From positions 172,249,501 through 172,313,500 of the forward strand of contig NC_134137.1 of the NCBI RefSeq assembly GCF_033958435.1: a stretch of DNA of 64,000 bases. Direction: 5' to 3'. The first letter of the stretch is position 1; every line of letters starts with the position of its first letter. The translations under genes and the position numbers were made by a program. Below the pieces are notes generated by a model. It was not told the origin of the DNA, did no database searches, and worked only from the letters and a program-made list of their open reading frames with translations. The stretch comes from Carettochelys insculpta. Its lineage: Eukaryota > Chordata > Testudines > Carettochelyidae. Positions 34,050 through 45,960 of the stretch are shown here, in pieces.

Positions 34050-34445
34050 GAGCCATGGGTAGGGGGCGACGCAGCCAACCCCCTGCGGGCCTGGTTGATG
34101 CGACCATACACCAGGCACACCCAGCTGAGCCAGGACCTTTTCAATGAGCGGCTGAACCGCGCCCGAAACACCCTCGAGCAGGCGTTCAGCTGCCTCCAGA
34201 GGCATTTTAGATGCCTCTACACCAGGCTGGAGGTGAGCCTCCCCAACATGCTGGTGGTGGTCAGGGCCTGCTGCACTCTCCATAATCTGGTGGAGGTGAA
34301 ATGTGAACCCTATATGCAGAGGTGGGCCACCAAGACAGGGTGCGGGTATGAACAGTCCCCTGCCGCCCCGTGCCACCAGGTCCAGCAGGACAGGGTGCGT
34401 GTAAGGGAGGTCCTGCGCCAGGCCTTTGAGCGGGGGCCACAGTAA
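34050..34445 (+). pseudogene. HARBI1-like transposase C-terminal fragment
   Basis: The frame reads VGGDAANPLRAWLMRPYT, then FNERLNRARNTLEQAFSCLQ, then ACCTLHNLVEVKCEPYMQRW and VRVREVLRQAFERGPQ before a TAA stop. It aligns block for block with residues from about 263 to the end of the transposase at 20.8-22.2 kb, including the second Asp and the Glu of the DDE triad. The first Asp and the N-terminal half are missing. AATAAA follows at 34567-34572. It derives from the same lineage as that transposase but is clearly diverged. Confidence 0.85.
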
Positions 34446-34560
34446 CCCCCCCACACACATACACCCCCCACCCACACCCTGCACACACACACACCCCACC
34501 CGCACCTTGCACATACATGCACACCCACCAACACCCACGCACAGGGGACACAGGGTTAAC
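34446..34560 (+). repeat. CA/CCCAC-rich low-complexity tract
   Basis: CACACACATACACCCCCC and ACCCACACC units run for about 100 bp between the transposase stop and its poly-A signal. The opposite strand gives Cys/Val/Gly-rich frames without meaning. Confidence 0.7.
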
Positions 34561-34983
34561 CACAAAAATAAACTTTTTCTATAATGAAAAACGGTGCCCC
34601 TCATTATTCAGGGGGGACTATTTACACATGTCAGGGGAGGGTGAACGGGGAGAACTATATACAGGTGTGGGGAGAACTGTTTACATGGGAGCGGGGAGGG
34701 TGGATGGGAGCCGGAGTGGGGGGGCGTCACACCTCCAAGGGGCTTGAGGGCTGGGAGCCCCATCGCCTGCCCCTTTCTCCCTGGGTCTGGGGGCCCCACC
34801 AGGGCTGGGCCAGGGATGGTGGCACAGGGAGATAGGGGTGCGGCTCGGGCGTGGTCCCCACACCTGCGCCGGGCTTGGCATTGTGGGAGGGGAGGGCTGG
34901 GGTCCTCGGCCTCCACCTGGCCAGCCTGGCCAGCAGGCTGTGGGCCAGGTGGATGAGTCTGGCTGGGGGGAGGTGGGGAGGGA

Positions 34984-35451
34984 TCAGGGCCTCCAGGTCA
35001 GCCTCCTGAGACAGGGGTGTTGTGGGGGGGCAGGGGGATGGGGGCTTGAGGCGGGGGGAACCGCTGGGAGGGAAGCAGGAGATGCACGGGCAAGGGGGGT
35101 GTGGGGGACGGTGGAGGGACGACGGGGGGTGTGGGTGCGGGAGTGACCCGTGATGGAGCAGCAGCAGGGTCCAGGTGGCTGACCACGGCCTGGATAAGGG
35201 TGTCCAAGTTGGACCCCACCCAGTCCCATACCTGCCGCTCCATGGCAGGCCACTCCTGCACGACGCCTGTCAGCTCCCTGAGGGTGTCCGTGTGGGCCGT
35301 GTCCCCTGATTCCTCCTCCCTGGCCTGGTGGCATCGACGGAGGGACCGGTGACGGCCCTGTGCTGGCCCTGCCTGAGGCCTGGGCCACTCCCCCTCGCCC
35401 TTGGTGGTGGGGCTCCCTGGGCCTGTCGCGGGGCTGGTCTGGCTGCTGGAG
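34984..35451 (-). pseudogene. Exon 2-like remnant of a Harbinger Myb-type protein
   Basis: A strong acceptor (pyrimidine run, then CACAG at 35452) opens the frame. After an apparent shift near 35350 the minus strand reads a helical acidic/Trp segment (RELTGVVQEWPAMERQVWDWVGSNLDTLIQAVVSHLDP). A Pro-rich tail follows, ending about 34998. Placement, length and order (helical segment then proline tail) match exon 2 of the Myb-like gene at 18.97-20.6 kb, although sequence similarity is weak. The exon carrying the DNA-binding domain is absent. Confidence 0.55.
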
Positions 35452-35690
35452 CTGTGGAGACAAAAGAGGAGAGGAACAGGCCATTAGTCCTGGTGAGAGT
35501 GGGCCCAGCACTGTGGTCTGTGGGGCACTAACAGCTGACTGCCCTTGGCCCCGTCCCATCTACCCTTGGCCCTGACCCTTGCTGGATGCAGAGTTGGGCC
35601 CCTTCCCCACCTTGCCCTGAGGCCCACGGTGGCTGTCGGCTCTGCTGTGTATGCGGTGTAGGCTGGTCCCCTGTCAATTGAATCACATAG

Positions 35691-37221
35691 TTGCTACCAA
35701 GAGAAGAACATTCTGTGTCCATTTGTTCTGTACCTTTCAGATGGGCTCCTTTATTGCAAACAAATGTATCTACTTGCTTTATTCCTAACCGCACATTCAC
35801 TAGTTTATTTTTTCGTGACATAACTGGGAAGTTTATCTAAGCATGCATAGGATCAGCACGCAAAACTCCCCTGAACCTAGAAATAAAGGGGTTTGCTCTG
35901 TCTGAAGCCCTGTGAGCCTCTGACTTGCTTTCTAGTCTCATTGAAATCAGGCAAAGCTATGAGGTCAAGTCACAAAACATTAAGGTAGAATTAGTTTTTA
36001 AAGAATAAAAACTAATATAATTCAATTTTACTTAATGTTTTCATTTCATTTTAATGCCTTGGGCTGCTCTTTGAAAAGTCAATCCCACAATGGAGTCAGA
36101 CAGCAAAGGGTAAACAAATCAGAAACATTGTGAAATATTTGACCAAACCCAATCCCCAGTCCATGTACCAATTATCTGAAAAAGATGTAAATAAAAATCC
36201 CTTTGATTCACTCTGAACCTACAATGAGTTTTTATTCACACGAATGCCAGAGCAGTTTTTGCCCTTTCAACTAAAATGCCCTTCTCCAGAATTAGCGGCC
36301 TCTGACATTCAGGAGTGTTTAACCACATGCCTGTAAGGCTCTGTTGAATTCCTCACCCCACAGCCTAGCAGCAAGTTAACACTAAAGTTTGTTTCCCAGT
36401 CATTGAGAGCAGGTTCTGGAATCAATTTTTCCTGATTAAGCCATTTCTCAGAATTTTCCTTTGCACCCATTTTTCTTAATGTGGTTGATATTTCTTCTAC
36501 AAGTCTAAGGGCTGTGATGGTTTGGAGACAAAAAGAGGCTATTATATTTTTGGACACGAGCCATGGCTCAGTTGGAGATGTACACACAGGATGTTTCCTC
36601 CTACCAAATGTCAGTATTGTAATTGGCTGTCCCTAAGCCATTCTGAGGCTGGTGACATATAACTCACACATGCATAGCACACACACCCTGGGCTCCTCAA
36701 CATATAATTATGTCTCCTTGGGGAATTAGGCTTTAGGTTTTCCAGTAAAAACTGCCATAACTTGTAACAGCTGACGCAGGAAGGCTCTTGGTAAAGAAGA
36801 AAAGTCAGCCTTCTCACCAGGCCCACTTGGGCATTGTGGAGACACTGAGCAAAGAAAATCAAACCAGGCAGTGATTACTGATATAATTTTTGTAACCAGG
36901 CTGCTGGAGTTGCTCCTTCGGGTTTAACGGCCAGAAGTTTCTTGTCCCACCGTGTTGTTTGACAGGTTATATCTTGAATTTCCTTTCCCTTCTCAGCTGT
37001 TACTGATCTCTTCACTATGGTGTTTGAAGACACCAAGTTGCAATGCAGCTCAGTTCCTTATATTTAAAAAATATGGGTGGAATTTTCAAAAGCACTTAAG
37101 TGACTTACGAGCATAAAGCCTAATGCCTTTCAATGGGACTTAGGCTGTTTTCACAATCCCATCCCATATCTGCCTAACAGGTAGCACATTAAGAGTCCAA
37201 AATGCTGCAAAAAGAGTTATT
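35691..37221. other. Unassigned AT-rich DNA with one old palindromic repeat scrap
   Basis: At 37068-37160 the string TTTTCAAAAGCACTTAAGTG and CAATGGGACTTAGGCTG resembles an ancient amniote palindromic repeat. A similar piece occurs at about 52310-52400. Nothing else is recognised. Confidence 0.4.
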
Positions 37222-37229
37222 CTCTAAGT

Positions 37230-37418
37230 CAGGAGTGTCCAGCCCGCGGGCCACATGCGGCCCTGGACAGCTAGTAATGCGGCCCCACAAGATCGTAAAC
37301 TTTTAACATTATTATGTGATTTATATACATTAACTATATTATATATTTTATATGCGGCCCAAGACAATTCCTCTTCACCCAGTGCGGCCCAGGCAAACCA
37401 AAAGGTTGGACACCCATG
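37230..37418. mobile_element. 189-bp hAT-type MITE with perfect 8-bp duplication
   Basis: CTCTAAGT flanks both sides (37222-37229 and 37419-37426). The ends CAGGAGTGTCCAGCC and GGTTGGACACCCATG are inverted repeats of hAT type. The interior is AT-rich with repeated GCGGCCC motifs (ATGCGGCCCTGG, ATGCGGCCCAAG, GTGCGGCCCAGG). Non-coding. Confidence 0.9.
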
Positions 37419-37426
37419 CTCTAAGT

Positions 37427-38700
37427 GCTTCTGTACCAACTAGCAGCAAAAACTACATACAATTTTGTTCTTCAGAGAAGTACGGTTAGTTTTTTCAGAT
37501 TCAATGTATTGACAAGACTGGGTCAGGACTTAGAGAGCTGTGTTGATCAAGTGTACTGAGCATGGAATTAGAAATTCCCTCTTTCCCTCAAGTCTTGGTG
37601 TGTGAGCTTAGTCAAACTGTTCACCTTGTTGGATGAGAATACATTACTTACCTTCCTCTGGGAAACACTATCTGAGATTTGCCGAAGTGCCACAGGAACT
37701 CAAGGGCCACTGACTTTCAAAATGTTAAGTATTACCTGAACTGAGTTCTAAAGCTTCAGTCATCATAAGCTTCCCACGTATTGCTAGTGAACACTGAGCT
37801 CCTTGTTCCTTTCATTTAGGGGTCTGGTTGCCCATCTTTTCTGTCAAGTCACAAGGCCAAGGCCAGACAAGATTTATAGGATTCACATCAACACAGAGCC
37901 GATTAGGGATAACTGTACTTTATTAAGCTTATCTACTCCAAGTTACTACCAATTATTCACAAGGTACACATTAGTCAGCATAAACACAACAGGAGGTATA
38001 TGCCTGGACAAGAGGCTATTGGATATGCTTACATCCCTTTCTGCCATGGGGAGTTCCACTCCCAAAGTGCTTCATATCAGGGCCATGGCGGATGTTGCTC
38101 CAGCTGGGAGAACGGCCGAGGCACCCCTGAGGCAGAGAGTCCCTAGTGAAACTCAGCTGGGGGCAGGACCTCACAGTGATTTTATCCCTTAGCTATTTAC
38201 TGGGTGTATGCATACTGGCTCAACGCCACTTTTAACATTCTCATGGGGCTGAAGCCAAGGTTGCCCTGGTTACTGGTCTCTCTAGGTTACCACATCTAAA
38301 CACAGGTGTCAGGAGATGTTATGGCTATGTCATGTTTAAGTGTACAGGGTTCAAGACTGTAACACAGGGATGGGAACTTGGTTGTGCCACAGCAATGGAA
38401 GTTCCCACTTGTGCTCTCTGAGGCCTGCTGGCTGTTCTTTAAGACCTGTAGGCCTGCAGACAGGTCTGGTGGTGTGTTAAATGAACCTTTTAGACACTCT
38501 TGCTTTTTAATAAATACTGTATTACTATATTAGCAATATAAGGCTCCCAAAACTAGGGAAGTGCTTTTCACCCAAGTGGTATGGCAGATTCTGGTCCCAA
38601 AGAGATCAGTTTGAATGGACAGAATGTGCTTGTACACAAAGAACACTAGAGAGTAACAGAAAAGAAATATAACAGAGGAGAATAGCTTTGGTAATCATCT
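37427..38700. other. Unassigned; 37830-38370 may be an old LTR on minus
   Basis: A 129-codon plus frame (37803-38192) has no recognisable domain. The minus strand has AATAAA-like signals (TTTATTAAG at 37918) upstream of a mixed-composition block, which hints at a minus-oriented LTR, but nothing confirms it. Confidence 0.25.
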
Positions 38701-38703
38701 TTA

Positions 38704-39385
38704 TAGCCGTGTCTACACGTGCACGCTACTTCGAAGTAGCGGCACTAACTTCGAAATAGCGCCCGTCACGGCTACATGTGTTGGGCGCTATTTCGACGTT
38801 AACATTGACGTTAGGCGGCGAGACGTTGAAGCCGCTAACCCCATGAGGGGATGGGAATAGTGCCATACTTTGAAGTTGAACGTCGAAGTAGGGCACGTGT
38901 AGACGATCCGCGTCCCGCAACATCGAAATAGCGGGGTCCGCCATGGTGGCCATCAGCTGAGGGGTTGAGAGACGCTCTCTCTCCAGCCTGTGCGGGGCTC
39001 TATGGTCACCGTGTGCAGCAGCCCTTAGCCCAGGGCTTCTGGCTGCTGCTTGTGCAGCTGGGGATCCATGCTGCATGCACAGGGTCTGCAACCACTTGTC
39101 GGCTCTGTGGATCTTGTGTTGTTTAGTGCAACTGTGTCTGAGAGGGGCCCTTTAAGGGAGCAGCTTGCTGTTGAGTCCGCCCTGTGACCCTGTCTGCAGC
39201 TGTGCCTGGCATCCTTATTTCGATGTGTGCTACTTTGGCGTGTAGATGTTCCCTCGCAGCACCTATTTCGATGTGGTGCTGCGCAACGTCGATGTTGAAC
39301 GTCGACGTTGCCAGCCCTGGAGGACGTGTAGACGTTATTCATTGAAATAGGCTACTTCGAAGTAGGCTTCACGTGTAGATGTAGC
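38704..39385 (+). mobile_element. Harbinger MITE copy B
   Basis: Flanked by TTA at 38701-38703 and 39386-39388. The ends are TAGCCGTGTCTACACGTG and CACGTGTAGATGTAGC. At 682 bp it has the full left region. The right end lacks one ~30-bp TTTCGATGT unit seen in copies E and F, ending ACTTCGAAGTAGGCTTCACG instead. Several CpG sites are now TpG or CpA, so this copy seems older than E and F. Confidence 0.92.
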
Positions 39386-39388
39386 TTA

Positions 39389-41600
39389 TGTGTGTGTGCC
39401 CATGTGTATTTGCAGAAGCCTGTTTTAAATGTTGGCTAATTGTCAATGTGCTTCATATACTTCTTCAAACCTTGCCTATTGCTTTGTTCATCATTGATTA
39501 TAGGACTGTTTTTTTTTTCAAGTTAACAACATGCAATAATTATTATAGATGCTATTTCTGGAAATGTAGAAGATGTAAAATACAATTCAAATTACAAAGA
39601 AAGAAAGATCTGCAACATTTCTTTAGCACAGTTTCCTATAGTGTCTCATACTAATTTTTTTAAAAAAATTAATTATATGTTAATGTAAATTTATATGACA
39701 AGAAATCCAATGATAACAACAAGAAATGTACGTCAGAGTGTGTTTCTACAAAAATAAGATTCTTGATCCACCCCTTTGTCCATGCGTGGCTTACAGTGTC
39801 TGCAGAATCTATATGAAATGAGGGCTAAAGCTTGACACTGTTGAGAGCACTTTTTATTTAGAATATTACCAGGTTCATCATTGGGATTTGCAGTCTCTTA
39901 CCATCCAGAAGTTCTCAGACACTTTGATTTTACAGACTGGACCTGTTTGGGATAGCTACATTAATGAATGTATCTATGCCTTGACAACAGCCTTAGACCA
40001 TTGTAACATCAGAGCTAATTCAACCAATCAGCACCCTTATTCTACAATTAATTTGCATGCAACTGTGTTATTGGTTAGTTGAGGGAGATGGCACAGATGG
40101 TGGATTACTTGGCCCGATTGTCACACCCATGTGAGAGCATAGATGAACAGCTACTAGTTAATTAATATTTGCAAAGGGCTCATAAACATAATTTCTCATC
40201 ATAGGATTTGACTCACTGCTATTGCTATATACACAAACAAAATATTTGTATGTATTGAGTCATCTTCACTTCCAAAAAAGACTCATTGAAAAATTCAATG
40301 AAAAAATTAAAATCAAATAAAAGGGCTACAGAGTTCAAGTCCAGTGCTTGTTTCACACCCAGCTTTATAGACGTGGAGAGTTTTATTTTGTGTGTGTGTG
40401 TGTGTCTCTCTCTCTCTCTGTCTCACACACACACACACACACACATTTACTATAAGGGTGAAGAAAAGCCAAGAATTTTTCTACAATTTAGGCTTAAATT
40501 TCTTCAGAAATAGAGAATTTATTGTGTGTATATTATAATGATTTAGCTAGGGAAAAAAATCAGTGAAGTTCCATTTTGGACATTGTCTAGGAAATACCTT
40601 GGATTCTTGATCAAGTTCAGATCTATGTGTTGCAATATTTGTAAAGAGCTTTGTGATCCTCACACAGAAATTGCAATAGCAATATAATTATAAATTAATT
40701 ATTCACTTTGTACACTTGACCTCTACGCACATGTTTTAGGGCTCAGCTAATTATTAATTCCTCCTGCCTGTACCCCAAAATGTATATGAAGCAGAAAGTT
40801 TGTGAGAGAAGCAGTAGTGCACCATTTCACAAGGAAAAAAATCTTTTGCAGATCACGATTTACTCTATATAAAGAATAATCTCAAATAATATGTCATTTA
40901 CACACAATAAACAACTTTTGATTGTGATTAAATATCTCATCTTGGTATTGTCTATAGCCAATCTCAGAAATAATTTAATTCTATGGCAAAATTAAGGGAA
41001 ATTGGAGCAAAATGATGGAGACTTGGCAGGACACTTGAGTCATTTATGATAACTGAAAAGATGCTGAATTTTATGATTCTTGGCATGGCAGTTAGGTAAG
41101 GGAAAATCTCCAATGCTCTGTAATTTACTTCCTCTACATTCATTCCAACTGCTCTTCAGGGCCACACCAGGTTCAGCCCCACAGCTAGTAAGATTGGCCC
41201 TGGAAGCTGTTGCAGATTGTGATCTCTGGTATTAACTGTTGCATTGCTGTGATAAAGCTATAAAATGGAAATCTGCAACTAAAACAAAAGTGTTTGGGGC
41301 CATATGAGAGTAAACACTTGTGCACTTTAGGAGAGGTCAATGAGAGTGGAAATGGAATGGAAGTTCACTGAAAAAAAATCAATGACTACATTAAGAATAA
41401 TTCAATACAGGGGCTCTGGAGGGAAACAAAGTCTGATTTCTGTTTCAGGCCCAGATCATTATGCAAACCCATTTTTTATATGTCAGACTTCCCACGACTA
41501 TGTCTCTAATCTGGAAAAACACTGCACTGAAAACAGGCACTCTATCGTGTGACATGACACTCCACGTTCTTTATGAAAATGCGCTGATGAAATGAACATG
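39389..41600. other. Unassigned AT-rich DNA
   Basis: Apart from the microsatellite at 40389-40445, no gene or repeat family is recognisable over about 2.2 kb. Confidence 0.5.
40389..40445 (+). repeat. Compound (TG)n(TC)n(AC)n microsatellite
   Basis: About 17 bp of TG, then TC repeats, a TGTC break, and about 21 bp of CA. The TG and CA blocks are mutually complementary and could pair. Confidence 0.9.
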
Positions 41601-42183
41601 CCAAAAGTAAGGTGTGCTTGATGCAAGACTAATCATTTAAGGTATCACTGGAAAGGTTCTGATGTTCTGAATATGATTATCCTACTCATATGGATGTATC
41701 ACTGTTGTATCTCAACTTAGGACCTGAATGTTATCTGTTCAACCGTGCAACTTTGGGTAACGCCCACTGCTAACACTTCAAAGCCAGGCAGGGCTGATGG
41801 TCCATCTGTGAGGACAATGGACCGTGAAAACTTTGGTCTTCCTACAGTGCGTATTGCCACTGGCTCATGGACACTATGACGCTATGTGGTCAGGTCACAT
41901 GACACTAACCACCATCTTGGACTCCTGAACTTTTCCAGTGGGAGATTGGGGGAATCAGACGAAGGATCCCTGTCTTATGGGAAGCTTATATATGGCGGGG
42001 AAGGAAAGCAATTGAGAGCTTCAGTTCATTTCTAGTCTGCCTCCCCACACGAAGATACTTGGAACAGCTGGAAACAAAAGGCCTGGACTTGGAGAACAGA
42101 GAGGGGAACTGCTGGATTTAGGTTGTAAACTATCTGGTCCGTGAAGGACTCTACCTAAAACAATATCTTGGGTGAGGAACTAT
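41601..42183 (+). other. Possible LTR-like segment
   Basis: It resembles LTR promoter organisation, with TTATATATGG at 41986-41995 as a TATA-like box and a GC-richer downstream part. I also recall similar sequence as a turtle endogenous retrovirus LTR, but that memory was not checked. There are no internal viral genes and no partner LTR. It ends about where the Tigger-like element begins. Confidence 0.35.
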
Positions 42184-42185
42184 TA

Positions 42186-43334
42186 CAGGTTCAACCTCAC
42201 TGGTCCAGCACCTGAGCGGTCTCAGACCAGGGATTTTGTTGGGCCGGGGCTACGTCTACACGTGCACCCAACTTCGAAATAGCTTATTTCGATGTTGCGA
42301 CATCGAAATAGGCTATTTCGATGAATAACGTCTACACGTCCTCCAGGGCTGGCAACGTCGATGTTCAACTTCGACGTTGCTCAGCCCAACATCGAAATAG
42401 GCACAGCGAGGGAACGTCTACACGCCAAAGTAGCACACATCGAAATAAGGGAGCCAGGCACAGCTGCAGACAGGGTCACGGGGCGCACTCAACAGCAAGT
42501 CGCTCCCTTAAAGGGCCCCTCTCAGACACACTTTCATTAAACAGTGCAAGATACACAGAGCCAACAACTAGTTGCAGACCCTGTATATGCAGCACGGACC
42601 CCCAGCTGCAGCAGCAGCAGCCAGAAGCCCTGGGCTAAGGGCTGCTGCCCACGGTGACCACAGAGCCCCGCAAGGGCTGGAGAGAGAGTATCTCTCAACC
42701 CCCCAGCTGATGGCCGCCATGGAGGACCCCGCTATTTCGATGTTGCGGGACGCGGATCGTCTACACTGTCCCTACTTCGACGTTGAACGTCGAAGTAGGG
42801 CGCTATTCCCATCCGCTCATGGGGTTAGCGACTTCGACGTCTCGCCGCCTAACGTCGATTTCAACTTCGAAATAGCGCCCAACACGTGTAGACGTGACGG
42901 GCGCTATTTCGAAGTTACTGCCGCTACTTCGAAGTAGCGTGCACGTGTAGACGCAGCCCAGGAGCGGTCAGTTCTGTCCCCCTGATGGCCTCAGCCTCTG
43001 CTCCTGGGCTCTCCTCCCCACTGTTGCCCTCAGCTTCCTGACCTCTTCTCCTCCCCTGCAGGTTCCCCTGCTGCCACTCCCCCATGTGGGCTGCCAGCTT
43101 ACCCGGCTGGGCCCTGCTCCCTGATGCTGTTCCCAGCCCAGGCTCTCTGGCTACTGCTGGCCCTGCCTCGCTACCAGACCAGTTGTGGCTGCCCTGCCCT
43201 GGGCTCCTGACACTGGTCTGGCTGGCCCCTCCTTCTCCCAGCCCTGGGGCTCTCTGCTTCTGCAAGATCTGTGGTCCTGCCAGACCATGGATATTGATGG
43301 ATGAGAGAATGCCAGATTTGGGAGTTTTAACCTG
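42186..43334. mobile_element. Tigger-like element interrupted by a Harbinger MITE
   Basis: TA at 42184-42185 and 43335-43336 flank the ends CAGGTTCAACCTCACTGGTC and GGGAGTTTTAACCTG, imperfect inverted repeats of Tc1/mariner-Tigger type. MITE copy C (42249-42959) sits 63 bp inside the left end. Without it the element would be about 440 bp. The right part (42960-43300) is C/T-rich with no transposase, although frames run open on both strands. Confidence 0.75.
42249..42959 (-). mobile_element. Harbinger MITE copy C (inverted)
   Basis: Read on minus it matches copies A, B, E and F end to end (about 711 bp). The ends on plus are GCTACGTCTACACGTGCA and TGCACGTGTAGACGCAGC. The flanking triplets GGG and AGG do not form a clean duplication. 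It shares diagnostic changes with copy F, for example an ACAGTGCAAGATACACAGAG block, and forms a subfamily with it. Confidence 0.92.
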
Positions 43335-43534
43335 TATTTGTAACCAATTTCTTTAGCATATCTACTTAGTAGGCTTTGCTTTATTTTCTCAGTAATCTGC
43401 TTTTTTCTGTTTGCTACCTCTTCAACCACCTAAGACACACCTTTTGCAGATAATAAAATTTTTTCTTCTTCATAATATAATGTACAGTTTATGTAATATC
43501 TAATGAGGATCAGGACATTGTGTATATACACACG

Positions 43535-43722
43535 TCTCATAGAGGTGGAAGAGATCTTAGGAGGTCATCGAGTCCAGCACCCTGCCCTCTTGGCATGACC
43601 AAGCACCATCTTTTTTTTTTTCAATCTATTTGCCTCAGATCCCTAAATGGCCCCCTCAAGGGCTGAGCTCACAATGCTGGCTTTAACAAGCTAATGTTCA
43701 AACCACTGAGCTATCCCTTAGG
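43535..43722 (-). mobile_element. tRNA-derived turtle-type SINE, inverted
   Basis: On plus the order is TCATAGAGGTGGAAGAGATC (tail), CCTGCCCTCTTGGCATGACC, a T-run, CCTAAATGGCCCCCTCAAGG, then CAAACCACTGAGCTATCCC (tRNA-like head). This is the reverse of the copies at 6.3 and 25.5 kb. Confidence 0.85.
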
Positions 43723-43979
43723 CGTTCCATCACATGAAGGGAGGAGGAAAATTTCATATGATTTGGGTTTGTATTCCAAGGGAGGTGAACACCTGGTGCT
43801 GTAGCAAGTCCCTTAAGGTGAATCTTCTCAGAGCTGATTTCCGTGTCTGTATCATTCTATAGTTGGGCACGGCTAAAGGTGGCTTAAGAGCCTGCCTCAG
43901 CAAGGCAAGAGTTAAAAGTAGCCAAGCCTGGCAGAAAAGGCAGGTCAGTACTATCTCAGCTCATCAGGTGTCATCCCAA

Positions 43980-44043
43980 GAGAGAGAGAGAGAGAGAGAG
44001 TGGTGTGTGTGTGTGTGTGTGTGCGTGCGCGTTCACGTGCGTG
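43980..44043 (+). repeat. (AG)n(TG)n compound microsatellite
   Basis: About 20 bp of AG, then about 20 bp of GT, then GTGCGTGCGCG-type imperfect units. Confidence 0.9.
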
Positions 44044-44077
44044 AAATGATCAGATGGGCAACATCATCAATATTCTT

Positions 44078-44118
44078 CTAGAACAACAAGAAGTCTTGTG
44101 GCACCTTATAGACTAGGG
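44078..44118 (+). repeat. Scrap of the GGCACCTTATAGACTA dispersed repeat
   Basis: AGTCTTGTGGCACCTTATAG then ACTA matches the core of the palindromic repeat at 61.1 kb. Only about 40 bp are present. Confidence 0.6.
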
Positions 44119-45746
44119 TGCCACAATATTCTTCTGATGTTGAAGGGTTGGTGTTGACTAAGCTGGAAATACCCTGAAGTCTATCAAGTTCTGGTCTGTG
44201 CATATAACAAGAAATGCCATTTTAATTGCTTGACTTGATTCATTTTTGTACCACATTTGAAACCACAACACTTTCATAACCTCAGATAAGTTATTCAGGC
44301 TGTTACTAGTTAGGTAATTGATACAACATTCACATGCTTTTTCCCCTATTTATCTTTTTTTGGGTCACAAACCTGGCACTCTGTTTTTAAACTGTACTTG
44401 ACTAAAAACAGTCCTATCAGTGGTTTAAACCTTGCCGTCTTTAATCAGCATACACATTTAACCCAGGCTTTACGCTCACTTTATCTGGAAACTGTGATTT
44501 TTACTTCTGATAAGCTATGGTGTAATTGAGCTCTTCTGGGCCAGCATGTTCTCAAAATACAGAATTGATGTGTCATTTCATCTAGAAAGCTAAACTCACA
44601 AACAAATGCTTCTCAACAACCGCATTGTTAGTCTGAAGCATTCCACAATAATGAGACTGACATAAAAATCATTAGATTAAAAAATAACAATGGGTGAAAT
44701 CTTGGTTCCATCAGAGTAAATAATTTTGCCACTTACTTCAATGGGTCTGGATTTCATCCAAAATATTTGTGGTTCTTTTTATTTGCCTTCTGGTTTCCTA
44801 GCCTTTGGAAAACACTTGGTGTTTGTTCTTTTGTTTTCAGGCTTGTCTCTAAAACAATGGGGTGGGGCTAGAATTCTAGATTCTCATGTAATCACTTGAC
44901 TCCAGAAGTCGGGGCTTCAAGGAAAAACACAAAATATCATGAGAGGTATAACAAAGCCATGAAAATTTCTCAAATGGTGTCTCTAGCGTTATGTCTGATT
45001 ATCAGGCAAGATATTAGTGGCCAGTGCACTAAATAAGAGACCATTGTGGATACTTCTGAGTTCAGGCACCATTAGTGCAACTGAAGCATAGAGTAAGATG
45101 TCGCAAAAGAACTCCCTAGCTAGCTTTATGCCAGTGAAACCCTTCTGCTGGAAGGAATTGGCAGCAACCAGGGCCGGGTTCAACATCTAGGGATTCCTTT
45201 TCGTCCCTCTCACACAGAACTGGCTCAAGTCCCCACCCAGTAGCCTGGGAAGTTCACACACCCCTGGGCCCCTTGGAGAGGCAATGCTTCCCCACTCGCA
45301 AGCACAGAGTCTGAGTGGAGAAAAGAAACTTTTAATGAAAGAGGCAGAAAAGTCATATGGTGTAAGCTTGGGAAAATACCACACCCAGAGTTCATAACCA
45401 GTCCTCAAGTAACTGCCCCAGCTCAAATGGATTGAGGAGTGTCCTTTGCCTTTCAGGCTCACCAGCCCAATACTGTAACCAGCCAATCCACACACCCAAA
45501 CTTTCTTCATACCCCCTTTTCAAATGCCCCACTTGCAACTCTGTTCAGTCCGTGCTGGCCCCGACACATCACCCTGATGCATTCTCTCATTGAACCTGAA
45601 GCAATGCCACCTTTATGCTGGTCCAGCGTTCCACTTGCTCTCTGCCAGCTGCCCCACCGGCCGGCCGCCATTTGCACCTGCCATGCATCTGCTGATGTCT
45701 TGTGGGCTTTGCTGTAGGCAAAACCCTGTCATTCCAGCTCTCAAGT
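44119..45746. other. Unassigned; 45160-45740 possibly LTR-like on minus
   Basis: 44119-45160 is AT-rich and unrecognised. 45160-45740 is C-rich, with an ATTAAA-type signal on minus (TTTAAT at 45330). I suspect an old LTR, but there is no direct support. Confidence 0.3.
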
Positions 45747-45955
45747 TGCGTCTACGTGAGCCCGGGCATGTTAATGAGTGAGTTCAAAACATGCTAATAA
45801 GGTGCTTCCATGAATATGCAGCATCTCATTTGCATAATGACAGCCACAGTGATTTGAAAGTGCCGCTTTTGAATCGCATGTTGCTTGTGGAGACGGGCCT
45901 TTTGAAAGTACCCACCCCCAGTCTTTGAAAGCCCCTTCTTCCTACCTGGTGTTAG
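45747..45955. mobile_element. Harbinger-like MITE fragment
   Basis: It begins TGCGTCTACGTGAGCCCGGG and contains GCAGCATCTCATTTGCATAA, GAAAGTGCCGCTTTTGAATC and GAGACGGGCCTTTTGAAAG. These blocks resemble those in the MITE at 29545-29780 (GCGCCTCATTAGCAT, AAAAGCACCGCTTTCGAAT, CCTTTTCAAAAGG). The right terminal repeat is missing. Confidence 0.5.
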
Positions 45956-45960
45956 GAAAA

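Larger units (their letters stand above)
34028..35690 (-). mobile_element. Second Harbinger remnant, inverted relative to the 18.5-22.5 kb element
   Basis: A transposase C-terminus on plus and a Myb-gene exon 2-like frame on minus converge, as in the 18.5-22.5 kb element but mirrored. Both terminal repeats, the transposase N-terminal half and the SANT-domain exon are gone. The left side is cut by the LTR-like segment. The right side fades out near 35690. Confidence 0.75.

Noticed and set aside
34261..34604. Cys/Val/Gly-rich minus-strand frames resembling a small secreted protein
   Set aside because: They are generated by the CA/CCCAC low-complexity tract behind the transposase stop.
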